Shown in pieces: positions 38,451 to 47,018 of a DNA stretch of 64,000 nt; the stretch's first letter is position 1; each line of letters opens with the position of its first letter. The position numbers and the translations under genes were made by a program. The DNA comes from Devosia psychrophila (GTDB taxonomy: Bacteria; Pseudomonadota; Alphaproteobacteria; Rhizobiales; Devosiaceae), in NCBI RefSeq assembly GCF_000971275.1, contig NZ_LAPV01000192.1:18503-82502 (forward strand), in the 5' to 3' direction. Below the pieces are notes generated by a model that saw nothing but the letters and a program-made list of their open reading frames with translations, was not told the DNA's origin and did not search any database.

Positions 38451-40091
38451 ATGATTAAAGCCAAGAACGTTCTGGCGCCGCTTCTGTATGGCGTCGAAGC
38501 ATCTGACGATCTATTGGCGACCGGAACTATCTGGATATCCAGCGACCTTAGGGTATTGACGTGCAATGGCAGCGCTCAGGCTCTGATCCTAGGCAAGAAC
38601 TACCAGTCCAAACCCGTTCTAGACCTAATTAGCGACGCTGAAAAATTCGGCATCTGCGCTGCCGGCACTAGAAATGCGTTTGCTGCAATGTTGGTCTCCG
38701 GCTCGACCCAGTTCCAATTCGAAATGCGCGACGGACGAACTATAATGGCTCGCGCGAGGATGATGGGTGAAGCCACGCTAGTCGAATTATCGGACGTGTC
38801 TTTTGTCGTTCGCAGCGCTCTCAGTCAGCATCGCGATCCTCTGACCGGCCTGGCAACGCGTGTGGAATTGCTCACGCGCCTTTCGCAGGCTATGGAAGAC
38901 ACCGAAAAATCCGCTCATCTATTGTATCTTGACCTCGACCGCTTCAAAGCGGTGAACGATACGCTTGGGCATCCGGTGGGCGATGCGCTCCTTAAGTTGG
39001 TCGCGGACCGGATCGGCAATATTTTGTCCGCGCAGGATATCATCGCCCGCTTGGGTGGTGACGAGTTCGCAGTCCTGCTTGCAGAAGTAGACCATCGGGG
39101 TGCCGCTGAAGTCTTCGCGACCAAATTGATCGATGTGGTAAGCCGGAGTTATCTTGCCGGTGGTCACTTGGTAAATATAGGTGTCAGCGTCGGGATCGCG
39201 GTGATCGGACAAGACGGAAACAACCCGGATGAAATCATAAAGAACGCCGATCTGGCCCTGTTTTGCGCCAAGAGCGAGGGACGCGGTACCTATCGTTTTT
39301 TCACCAGCGAAATGGATCGGCAAAGCCAAGAGCGACGGGACCTCGAAGTTGATATACGCCGCGCTCTCGCGATGCGGGAATTCTCGTTGGCGTACCAGCC
39401 GCAATACGAAATCAGCGGCCGCCATCTTTTGGGGTTCGAAGCTTTGCTGCGGTGGCAACACGAAGTTCGTGGCGATGTCTCGCCGGCAAGTTTTATTCCC
39501 CTCGCCGAGCACCTCGGCCTCATCGTTCCGCTAGGTGAGTGGGTACTGCGGACCGCTTGCTCTGTTGCCGCCGCATGGCCGCCGCATCTCTCAATTGCCG
39601 TAAACATCTCGCCCCTGCAGTTCCGCACCGAGCAACTGGTCAGCACTGTTGCCTCGGCACTGGCCGATTCAGGCCTCGCACCAGAGCGACTCGAACTTGA
39701 GATCACCGAAGGGGCGCTGCTGGAATATACCGACACTGTGATTTCTGTTTTGACCAAGATCAAGTCAACCGGGGTACGCATCTCCATGGATGATTTCGGC
39801 ACCGGCTATTCTTCTCTTAGCTACCTGCAGAAATTCCCGTTCGACAAGATCAAGATCGACCAGTCGTTCGTCCGCAAATCCGTGACCGATCCAGACAGCG
39901 CCGCGATCGTGCGGGCAGTCTCGGCACTGGGAGAAAGCCTCGGCATGACCACTATTGCCGAAGGTGTCGAAACCGAAGAACAACTGACACAAATATTCGA
40001 GCAGGGATGTCGGCAGGTGCAAGGTTTCTTGACCGGCCGGCCGATGAACGCCGAAGCGGTCAGCGCTCTGATCCAACAATCCCCCCTCTAG
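38451..40091 (+). CDS. PAS-GGDEF-EAL bifunctional c-di-GMP enzyme
   Basis: A 546-aa soluble protein. N-terminal PAS-like sensor (about residues 22-118), GGDEF (about 126-285) with an intact GGDEF at 202-206 but an altered I-site (SAQD for RxxD), and EAL (about 298-540) with FEALLRW, EITEGALL, SMDDFGTGYSS and TIAEGVETEE, all catalytic. Either activity may dominate. ATG 38451 follows GGGGGT at 8 bases; a GTG at 38367 is the longer option. Followed 12 bases later by the BLUF gene. Confidence 0.9.
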   Translation: MIKAKNVLAPLLYGVEASDDLLATGTIWISSDLRVLTCNGSAQALILGKNYQSKPVLDLISDAEKFGICAAGTRNAFAAMLVSGSTQFQFEMRDGRTIMARARMMGEATLVELSDVSFVVRSALSQHRDPLTGLATRVELLTRLSQAMEDTEKSAHLLYLDLDRFKAVNDTLGHPVGDALLKLVADRIGNILSAQDIIARLGGDEFAVLLAEVDHRGAAEVFATKLIDVVSRSYLAGGHLVNIGVSVGIAVIGQDGNNPDEIIKNADLALFCAKSEGRGTYRFFTSEMDRQSQERRDLEVDIRRALAMREFSLAYQPQYEISGRHLLGFEALLRWQHEVRGDVSPASFIPLAEHLGLIVPLGEWVLRTACSVAAAWPPHLSIAVNISPLQFRTEQLVSTVASALADSGLAPERLELEITEGALLEYTDTVISVLTKIKSTGVRISMDDFGTGYSSLSYLQKFPFDKIKIDQSFVRKSVTDPDSAAIVRAVSALGESLGMTTIAEGVETEEQLTQIFEQGCRQVQGFLTGRPMNAEAVSALIQQSPL

Positions 40092-40103
40092 CAAGAGAAA
40101 CTC

Positions 40104-40532
40104 ATGTCCGACTATCGGCTTGTCTACTACAGCGCAAACCGCCTATCAGGATCAGACGCAGAAGTTCTGCAGCAGATCGAACAAATTCTCGACACCAGCC
40201 GCCGCAACAACAATCTGGTGGATGTTACTGGCGCGCTGATGTTTACCAAAAACTATTTTGGACAAGTTCTTGAGGGGCCTCGGGCCGCCATTGAGGTCAC
40301 CTTTGAGCGCATACAGCAGGATACGCGGCACGGAGACGTCGCCCTGCTGGAGTTTTCGCCAATTGCAGCGCGCTCGTTCGATAGCTGGTCCATGGCCTTT
40401 GTCGGGTCCGCCTACAACGACAGCGCTTCATTTGACAAGATCGGTCGAATGACCGGATTCGATCCGTCAAAGCAGCGCGCTGAAGAGCTGTTTGAGAAGC
40501 TGAGGGACCTCGTCCAGAACGCAAAGCTGTAG
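40104..40532 (+). CDS. stand-alone BLUF blue-light photoreceptor
   Basis: A 142-aa protein with one BLUF domain (residues 1-98) and a short helical tail. Flavin-switch residues are present: Tyr8 in RLVYYSAN, the Asn run at 35-37 before DVTGAL, Gln54 in YFGQVLEG, and Trp95/Met97 in FDSWSMAF; the usual ERIQQDTRHGDV also occurs. It binds FAD non-covalently and senses blue light. Small BLUF proteins of this kind often regulate a partner protein; the upstream GGDEF-EAL enzyme is the obvious candidate. Confidence 0.92.
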   Translation: MSDYRLVYYSANRLSGSDAEVLQQIEQILDTSRRNNNLVDVTGALMFTKNYFGQVLEGPRAAIEVTFERIQQDTRHGDVALLEFSPIAARSFDSWSMAFVGSAYNDSASFDKIGRMTGFDPSKQRAEELFEKLRDLVQNAKL

Positions 40533-40559
40533 ATAGCTTGACATAGGCTGTGCGGCACG

Positions 40560-41010
40560 ATGCGGGCCGGGGAGGTTACCGACACACTGGACATGGCCCT
40601 CACAGCCTCAGGCTGCGATCAGGCCCATGTGCATCACAAACCCCGCCTGCTCAGCGATAATGGTCCCTGCTAGATTGCTCAAGAGCTACGACCATATCGA
40701 GGGCCGGGCTATGAGCCACGTCCGGCGCGCGCCAATGCATCCCCAGACCCAGGGCAAGATCAAGCGCTGGCACCAGGCCCTCAAGAACCGCATTCTGCTC
40801 GAAAACTACTTCCAGCCCGGTGATCTTGAGGCCCAGATCGCCGCCTTCGTTGAGGATTACAACCACCGGCGCTACCACGAGAGCCTAGATAACGTCACAC
40901 CAGCCGACGCCTACTTCGGCAGGGCCGCAGCCATCATCAAACAGCGCGAATGGATCAAACGCCTGACCATCCAGCATCGGCGCTTGCAGCACCGAAAAGT
41001 CACCGCATAA
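40560..41010 (+). mobile_element. IS3-family orfB remnant (C-terminal half of transposase)
   Basis: Starts mid-protein: TDTLDMALTASGCDQ, LLSDNGPC, then a TAG at 40669-40671 and a frameshift, followed by MHPQTQGKIKRWHQALKNR, ENYFQPGDLEAQIAAF and the catalytic Glu region of the integrase core (rve). No orfA and no terminal repeats are seen. A decayed copy inserted between the BLUF gene and the pseudoazurin. Confidence 0.8.
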
Positions 41011-41084
41011 CATCACCCGAAGACGAGCCCGACACCCTGCTAATCGACGACCCAATCTGAGCCAAATGATCTGACGACGGACAA

Positions 41085-41242
41085 CCCACTCATTAAGCGT
41101 ATGCGCCGAGCAGCCGATCTTCTCGGCCACCGATACCACGGCTGCCCAGCGGGGACGGATACTCCCCGCCATGCTCCTGCACCATCCGCACCGCTCGGGC
41201 GCGGACCTCAAGTGAAAACTTGTTCGTCGTCTTGCCTGTCAT
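41085..41242 (-). mobile_element. second IS3-family orfA remnant
   Basis: On the minus strand from ATG 41242: [20 protein letters not shown], then a frameshift, then [18 protein letters not shown] and NEWV. This is a different IS3 subtype from the orfA at 30.9-31.2 kb. Opposite orientation to the adjacent orfB remnant. Confidence 0.7.
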
Positions 41243-41304
41243 GCTCCATCCTACTCAAGAGTTGGAGCCTCTGGCAAACGCAGTGCGGTTCAAACCGGTG
41301 GCCA

Positions 41305-41332
41305 AACAAAAACCCGCAGACGTGTCTGCGGG
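41305..41332 (-). terminator. Rho-independent terminator of the pseudoazurin gene
   Basis: Stem CCCGCAGA / TCTGCGGG with loop CGTG; on the minus strand it is followed by TTTTTGTTT. It is 22 bases past the stop. Confidence 0.85.
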
Positions 41333-41354
41333 CTGGAGCTGGGGTGTTGAGTTC

Positions 41355-41801
41355 TCAGAGCCCCAATGCCGTGTAGACCTCGCCAAAGCGTTCGCCGACC
41401 TTCTTGGGAACCTTGACTGCCTTTACAGTGTCGAGGTTAGCCAGTTCGTCGCCAACAAAAATCAGCCCGACCATGCCCATGGCAAAGTGCGGCGTACACT
41501 TGACGCCATAGACGCCCGGGACGTCGAACGTGACCTTTAACGTCTCGTTGATCTTGCTTTTGAAGGCCTCGGCACCTTCTGGGATCATGTCCTTGATCGT
41601 TTCGACATTGTGACCCTTGTCGGTGGGGATGAAGGTCACCGTATCGCCGGGCTGCGCCTGAACAAAGGCGGGCTCGAAAACCATGCTGCCTGCGACGCCC
41701 TTGTTGAGCATATGCACTTCATAGTCTGCGGCGAGAGCTGGCGCGACCGCAAACCCCGCAAGGGCAATAGCTGCAATCGCCGTCTTGAGAGCATTGCGCA
41801 T
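41355..41801 (-). CDS. pseudoazurin (copper electron carrier)
   Basis: A 148-aa periplasmic blue-copper protein: signal peptide ending ALAAD, then [11 protein letters not shown] (His ligand) and [11 protein letters not shown] (Cys, His, Met ligands). It gives electrons to copper nitrite reductase and is placed divergently from nirK. An FNR/NnrR-type box lies in the shared promoter region at 41877. Confidence 0.92.
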   Translation of the reverse strand: MRNALKTAIAAIALAGFAVAPALAADYEVHMLNKGVAGSMVFEPAFVQAQPGDTVTFIPTDKGHNVETIKDMIPEGAEAFKSKINETLKVTFDVPGVYGVKCTPHFAMGMVGLIFVGDELANLDTVKAVKVPKKVGERFGEVYTALGL

Positions 41802-41876
41802 GATTGGATCTCCTTGATGCGGGGTCCATTCGCGGCCCCGGTGACCCCTCTCTATGCTGCGCGCCGTCGCCCTTCT

Positions 41877-41890
41877 TTGACTTCAATCAA
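41877..41890. promoter_or_regulatory. FNR/NnrR-type box between pseudoazurin and nirK
   Basis: TTGAC-TTCA-ATCAA, one change from the TTGAT-N4-ATCAA consensus. It lies between the divergent pseudoazurin and nirK genes, 76 bases from one start and 128 from the other, so it could serve either. Confidence 0.75.
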
Positions 41891-42017
41891 ATACCCAAAA
41901 CTTACAAAAAAAGAATACGTCGATTATTTGCGCAGGATCAAAGAATTAAAACAACGCAGCCCTTACTCAAGATGATGCGGGCAAGGGGAGAACCGAGCCC
42001 AGAAACAGGATAATGAG

Positions 42018-43148
42018 ATGGCAAACCTTCCAGGACTTTCGCGCCGTGCTTTGCTTGCAAGCGCCGCAGCAATTGGGGCTGCAGTGCAACTGGCGGCAGT
42101 ATTGCCTGCCGCGGCGCAAGAAATTGCTGCAGATGCTGTTGCAACCGATCTGAGCACGCTGGAGCGCATCAAGGTGGAGCTTGTTGCACCGCCTTATGTT
42201 CATGCCCATGAACAAGCGGCCATTGGCGGGCCCAAGATCGTTGAGTTCACCTTGACCATCGAAGAGAAGCTGCATGAAGTCGATGACGATGGCACGACTG
42301 TCTGGGCGATGATGTTCAACGGTTCGGTTCCCGGGCCTCTGATGGTAGTGCACGAGGGTGATTATGTGGAGCTCACCCTCATCAATCCCGATACCAACCT
42401 AATGCAGCACAATATCGATTTCCACGCCGCTACCGGAGCACTTGGCGGGGCGGCCCTGACTATCGTCAATCCTGGCGAGAAGGCCATCTTACGCTTCAAG
42501 GCGACCAAGGCCGGCGTTTTTGTCTACCATTGCGCGCCGGCAGGCATGGTCCCCTGGCACGTCACCTCGGGCATGAATGGCGCCATAATGGTGCTGCCGC
42601 GCGACGGTCTGACAGACGGCAAGGGCGGGGCTCTTGTCTATGACCGGGTCTATTATGTCGGCGAGCAGGACTTCTATGTCCCAAAGGACGCAGACGGGAA
42701 CTACATGACCTATGAGAGCGTCGGCGATGGCTATGCCGACACGATCGAGGTGATGCGGACGTTGACTCCAAGCCATGTCGTGTTCAACGGCAAGGTCGGC
42801 GCTCTCACCGGCGAAAACGCCCTGACTGCGGCCGTTGGGGATCGTGTGCTGATCATCCACTCGCAGGCTAACCGTGACACGCGGCCCCACTTGATTGGCG
42901 GTCACGGTGACTATGTCTGGCAGAGCGGAAAGTTCCACAACGCGCCCGACGTCGACCTGGAGACATGGTTCATTCCCGGTGGTGCTGCAGGCGCGGCGCT
43001 CTACACCTTCCTACAACCTGGCGTCTACGCCTACGTCAATCACAACCTGATCGAAGCATTCGAACTGGGAGCTGCGGGCCACTTCAAGGTCACTGGAGAC
43101 TGGGATGACAACCTGATGACCGGTGTGCTGGCACCCAGCCCGATCTGA
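42018..43148 (+). CDS. nirK: copper-containing nitrite reductase NirK (first copy)
   Basis: A 376-aa periplasmic enzyme reducing nitrite to NO. Twin-arginine signal [14 protein letters not shown], then two cupredoxin domains. Type-1 and type-2 copper ligands are seen in [27 protein letters not shown] and, in domain 2, [12 protein letters not shown]. It forms the unit nirK-nirV-(nnrR). Confidence 0.95.
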   Translation: MANLPGLSRRALLASAAAIGAAVQLAAVLPAAAQEIAADAVATDLSTLERIKVELVAPPYVHAHEQAAIGGPKIVEFTLTIEEKLHEVDDDGTTVWAMMFNGSVPGPLMVVHEGDYVELTLINPDTNLMQHNIDFHAATGALGGAALTIVNPGEKAILRFKATKAGVFVYHCAPAGMVPWHVTSGMNGAIMVLPRDGLTDGKGGALVYDRVYYVGEQDFYVPKDADGNYMTYESVGDGYADTIEVMRTLTPSHVVFNGKVGALTGENALTAAVGDRVLIIHSQANRDTRPHLIGGHGDYVWQSGKFHNAPDVDLETWFIPGGAAGAALYTFLQPGVYAYVNHNLIEAFELGAAGHFKVTGDWDDNLMTGVLAPSPI

Positions 43149-43212
43149 ACAGTATGACGTCACAAGTGCGCGGCGTTCCGACGCCGCGCATCAACCAGGC
43201 CGAGATCAACAA

Positions 43213-44106
43213 ATGATCGTCCTCGCCCGTCCTCTTAGCCACATCCTCACATCTGTCGCATTACCGGCAAGCCTATTGGCCGTTGGCACTATAGTGGTTG
43301 TTCTGCAATTGGGATTGCCGCAGTTCAATCTCGGGCCCACAGGCATTTCCGGACCAGCGACAGTCACGCTGGCGCCTGTCGATTTTACCTATCGCGCCGA
43401 GGGGCACTTCTTGCGTGACGGCAATCCGGTCGATGCGCCCATGGTCGAGACACGTCTCGCGGCCCCGCTTGAGATCATGAAATACCAGGTCAGCGCTTCC
43501 GACTATGGCGCCTGTGTCGCCACTAGCGCCTGCGTGGCGGCAGAGCCTCGCAACGTCGGATACGGCGATGTGCCGGCTACCGGTGTCAATTTCGACGACG
43601 CCACGGCCTATGCCGCCTGGCTATCGCACCGGACCGGCGAAGACTGGGTTTTGCCCACCGATCGGGAATGGGCGTTCGCCGCGGGAGCCGGCTTTGCGGA
43701 CGATGCCCTGTTGCTTGCTGAAGACAACGCCAATCCCGCGGCCCGTTGGCTAGCCGACTACGAAAAAGAAGCGTTGCGCGAAAGCGAGGCAGGCCGCTTT
43801 CCAAGGCCATTAGGCAGCTTCGGCACAAATGAAAACGGCCTGGCCGACATGAACGGCAACGTTTGGGAGTGGACACAGACCTGCCACCGCCGGGTTCACA
43901 TCGACGACGCTGGGCTGGTGTTGAGCGACCTGCCGGCCTGCACCATCAAGGTGCTCGAAGGAAAACACCGCACACCGATGAGCTTCTTTATCCGAGACGC
44001 CAAAGGCGGCGGCTGTTCCGTTGGCATTCCCCCCGAAAATCTGGGGTTCCGCTTGGTCAGGCGGCCGGCTTGGTATGCTCCATTGCTGCAAATTTTTAAG
44101 CGCTGA
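43213..44106 (+). CDS. nirV: NirV, formylglycine-generating-enzyme-like protein
   Basis: A 297-aa protein of the SUMF1/FGE-sulfatase family with one N-terminal membrane helix (LTSVALPASLLAVGTIVVVL). Core: ATAYAAWLSHRTGEDWVLPT, MNGNVWEWTQTC and LGFRLVRRP. NirV genes regularly follow nirK; function in NirK maturation is likely but unproven. ATG 43213; 64 bases after nirK. Confidence 0.88.
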   Translation: MIVLARPLSHILTSVALPASLLAVGTIVVVLQLGLPQFNLGPTGISGPATVTLAPVDFTYRAEGHFLRDGNPVDAPMVETRLAAPLEIMKYQVSASDYGACVATSACVAAEPRNVGYGDVPATGVNFDDATAYAAWLSHRTGEDWVLPTDREWAFAAGAGFADDALLLAEDNANPAARWLADYEKEALRESEAGRFPRPLGSFGTNENGLADMNGNVWEWTQTCHRRVHIDDAGLVLSDLPACTIKVLEGKHRTPMSFFIRDAKGGGCSVGIPPENLGFRLVRRPAWYAPLLQIFKR

Positions 44107-44119
44107 CTATTGCGGCGGA

Positions 44120-44884
44120 ATGCCGAGTATCGAGACGAGGCACTATCGTGTATGGCGATACCCACAACATGGTAGGACAGCTATCTTGGCAGGAATTGAC
44201 CGCAGCCTCGTGCGCGCATTGCCGCTTTTCGAGAAACTGAGCGACTTGGAAATCGACCGAATGCTGGCTCGCGCCACCTTGCGCCGAGTGCTCCCTGGCG
44301 AAGCGGTGTTCGAGCAGGGGCAAAAGGCCACCCAGTTCTTCCTTCTGTTGCATGGACGCCTCAAGGTCACCCAGGTCACCGCCGACGGCCAGCAGATCAT
44401 CGTCCGCATGGTGCATCCCGGGGATATTTTTGGTTTCGCCAAGGCGCTGCAGCGCGAAGACTATCCGGGCACGCCGACGGCCGCCGCCGAAAGCGTGGTG
44501 ATCTGTTGGCCCACGGAAGTCTGGGGCATGTTCGTTGAACAAAACCCGCATCTGGCGGTCAATGCCATGCAGTCGATTGGCCAACGGCTGCAAGAAGCTC
44601 ACACACGCATTCGTGAAATGGCGACCGAGGAAGTCGAACGCCGTGTGGCCCATGCGGTCCTGCGGTTGATCGACCAAGCCGGTAAAAAAGAAGCCACCGG
44701 CATCCGCATCGACTTCCCGATCTCGCGGCAAGACATTGCAGAAATGACCGGAACGACACTTCACACAGTTTCGCGAATTCTCAGCGCCTGGGAAGCTAAG
44801 GGCCTGGTCAAAGGCGGGCGGCAAAAGCTGCTGGTGCGTGACGCCGCCGGCCTGCAAATACTCGCCGAAGGCCTTACCAGCTAG
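44120..44884 (+). CDS. nnrR: Crp/Fnr-family regulator, NnrR type
   Basis: A 254-aa protein with an N-terminal cyclic-nucleotide-like domain (FFLLLHGRLKVTQVTADGQQ) and a C-terminal HTH with TTLHTVSRILSAWEAKGLVK. No FNR-type cysteine cluster, so probably an NO-responsive NnrR/DnrD-type activator of TTGAT-N4-ATCAA sites. ATG 44120 is used, though TTG 44186 is a plausible shorter start. It follows nirV by 13 bases. Confidence 0.82.
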   Translation: MPSIETRHYRVWRYPQHGRTAILAGIDRSLVRALPLFEKLSDLEIDRMLARATLRRVLPGEAVFEQGQKATQFFLLLHGRLKVTQVTADGQQIIVRMVHPGDIFGFAKALQREDYPGTPTAAAESVVICWPTEVWGMFVEQNPHLAVNAMQSIGQRLQEAHTRIREMATEEVERRVAHAVLRLIDQAGKKEATGIRIDFPISRQDIAEMTGTTLHTVSRILSAWEAKGLVKGGRQKLLVRDAAGLQILAEGLTS

Positions 44885-44973
44885 ACGGGCACTTTCGTTG
44901 CGCCAAAACAAAGACCTCGGATCGCTCCGGGGATAGACCGCCGACTGAGCAAGGCTGCTCGGTCGGAGTCTGC

Positions 44974-46191
44974 ATGACCCAAGTTCAACCTGATATCACC
45001 AAGCGCTCGCCTGTTCCGCGTGGAATTGCACGTACTGGGCCTGTGATATTTTCTTATGGCTTTCGGCCATTCTTTTTGGCCGCAGGTATTTGGGCGATGC
45101 TGGCAATGGTCTTGTGGATCGGGGCACTGGCCGCAGGCTGGGAGATTGGCGGCAGCTACGGTGCCCCGTACTGGCATGCCCATGAAATGCTGTTCGGGTA
45201 CAGTTCCGCGGCGCTGGCTGGGTTCCTGTTGACCGCAGTGCCGAACTGGACCGGTCGATTACCGGTGTCTGGGCGACCGTTGATCGTGCTCTTTGCGCTG
45301 TGGTGCGCCGGTCGTTTGGTCCTGCTGGTACCCGACCTCTTGGGACTACCACTCTCCATTGCCATCGACGCCGCCTTCCTACCCTTCCTGCTGGCCATTT
45401 GTGCGCGGGAAATCGTGGCCGGCAAAAAGTGGAAAGACCTCAAGATCCTCGCGGGCATACTGACCCTAGCCCTGGCCAACATGAGCTTCCACCTTCTGGT
45501 CGCCTATGGCGGCGATGCAGGCCTCGCCAATCAATTGGGCGTGAGCGCTTACGTCATGCTCGTCGCCATAATGGGTGGGCGCGTTATTCCCAGCTTCACG
45601 CGGAACTGGCTCGTCAAACGTCACATCATCGACCTGCCGGCACCTTACGACCGGTTCGACAAATTTGTCCTGCTAACCGGACTTTTGGCACTGGTTATGT
45701 GGGTATTCCTGCCCGGGACGGTACAGACCGCTGCTGTCTGCCTGCTGGCTGGGGCACTGCACATTGTTCGACTGTGGCGCTGGCGAGGGTGGCAAAGCTG
45801 GGACGAGAAACTGGTGCTGGTGCTGCACCTTGGCTATGCCTTCGTTCCAGCTGGCTATTTCGCTATTGCCGCCGCGCAACTCGGATATGCTGAGCCGGTG
45901 GCGGCGCTGCATCTGTTCACGGTCGGGGCGATCGGGGTGATGACGCTGGCCATCATGAGCAGGGCGACACGCGGTCATACTGGTCTGCCATTGGAAGCAT
46001 CGAAGGTGACGATTGCCAGCTATGCCGCACTGATCGCGGCCGCCCTGCTTCGTCCAATGGCCAGTGCGTGGCCGGACTTCGCCACCCCCTTGCTATCGGC
46101 CACTGGTCTGTGCTGGATCGTGGCCTTTGCGCTGTACGTGACGGAATACGCGCCGGTGCTCGTGCATCGCCGCCGCGAGCGCGGTGAATGA
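44974..46191 (+). CDS. nnrS: NnrS family heme/copper membrane protein
   Basis: A 405-aa protein with about 12 transmembrane helices: FSYGFRPFFLAAGIWAML at the start, YWHAHEMLFGYSSAALAGF and MGGRVIPSFTRNWLVK. The family protects against NO-related stress and is under NNR control. ATG 44974. A small imperfect hairpin (CCGACTGAGC / GCTCGGTCGG) precedes it at 44940-44965. Confidence 0.9.
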   Translation: MTQVQPDITKRSPVPRGIARTGPVIFSYGFRPFFLAAGIWAMLAMVLWIGALAAGWEIGGSYGAPYWHAHEMLFGYSSAALAGFLLTAVPNWTGRLPVSGRPLIVLFALWCAGRLVLLVPDLLGLPLSIAIDAAFLPFLLAICAREIVAGKKWKDLKILAGILTLALANMSFHLLVAYGGDAGLANQLGVSAYVMLVAIMGGRVIPSFTRNWLVKRHIIDLPAPYDRFDKFVLLTGLLALVMWVFLPGTVQTAAVCLLAGALHIVRLWRWRGWQSWDEKLVLVLHLGYAFVPAGYFAIAAAQLGYAEPVAALHLFTVGAIGVMTLAIMSRATRGHTGLPLEASKVTIASYAALIAAALLRPMASAWPDFATPLLSATGLCWIVAFALYVTEYAPVLVHRRRERGE

Positions 46192-46197
46192 TGCGAA

Positions 46198-46512
46198 TCA
46201 ATGCCCCAGCAGACCGGCAATTTCGGAGGCAATTAGAGCCGGCGACCATGGCGGATCATAGGTCAGCTTGACATCGACATACTCGATACCTTCCACCGAC
46301 CAGGCCCGGTCCTCGACAGCCTGGCGGATAAAACCAGTGGCGGGGCAACCGCGGGTCGTGGTGGTCATACGGATTGTGGCGATGCAACCGTCGGTCACCA
46401 GGACGTCGTATATCATGCCGAGATCAACGACGTTCTGTCCCAACTCCGGGTCTATCACCAGCTTGAGCGCGCTACGCACCTTTAGAGCCAGCGCTTCATC
46501 GTCTGTGATCAT
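46198..46512 (-). CDS. DUF59 metal-sulfur cluster assembly factor-like protein
   Basis: A 104-aa MIP18/DUF59 protein: LVIDPELGQNVVDLGMIYDV and RMTTTTRGCPATGFIRQ with a conserved Cys. Related proteins (SufT, PaaD) assist iron-sulfur maturation. It overlaps the next gene by ATGA (46509-46512) and faces nnrS. Often placed with NO-metabolism genes. Confidence 0.82.
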   Translation of the reverse strand: MITDDEALALKVRSALKLVIDPELGQNVVDLGMIYDVLVTDGCIATIRMTTTTRGCPATGFIRQAVEDRAWSVEGIEYVDVKLTYDPPWSPALIASEIAGLLGH

Positions 46513-47018
46513 GCGCGTTCTCCTGCCCTGATCATCAGCCGATAAGCGGTGCCGCTAGCATCGAAGTCGCCAGCCCAGGCGTGGCCACGCGCCTTTAGTT
46601 CGGGAAACAGAAAGATCGGCTCCCGCCCCAGTAGCGCGAACAAAACCTCGCCAGCTTGCATGGCTTCCATCTTCTCGAGGATGCGGACCATAGGTTCAGG
46701 AGGGTCGAGCTCAGTGCAATCAAGATAATGGGTGGGATCCGACCAAGACTCGGGCGCTTCGGCATTTTCGCTCACTGTTGCCGTGTGTGCGCCAGCAATA
46801 GGGGTGAAGATGACCAACCAATCTCCATCGTTGAGTAATCTAGCCTCATTTGAGAAACCTTGGCTCGCCATGACCTGGAACAGGGGCTCGGGCTTGAAGG
46901 TGGCAAACAGCTTGAGACGCTGGCCTTTTTCCAACTGCGCCACTGCACCCATGATGGCGCCGAAGGGTTCGCCCCCATTGCGTAGGATGGGGCGGACATC
47001 GAGTTCCAGATCGTTCAT
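46509..47018 (-). CDS. two-copy DUF2249 domain protein
   Basis: A 169-aa protein whose halves both look like DUF2249: LDVRPILRNGGEPFGAIM then FKPEPLFQVMASQGF; the second repeat contains LDCTELDPPEPMVRI and EPIFLFPELKARGHAWA. The family is found beside hemerythrin and cbb3/denitrification genes. Overlaps the upstream membrane protein gene by ATGA (47015-47018). Confidence 0.75.
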   Translation of the reverse strand: MNDLELDVRPILRNGGEPFGAIMGAVAQLEKGQRLKLFATFKPEPLFQVMASQGFSNEARLLNDGDWLVIFTPIAGAHTATVSENAEAPESWSDPTHYLDCTELDPPEPMVRILEKMEAMQAGEVLFALLGREPIFLFPELKARGHAWAGDFDASGTAYRLMIRAGERA

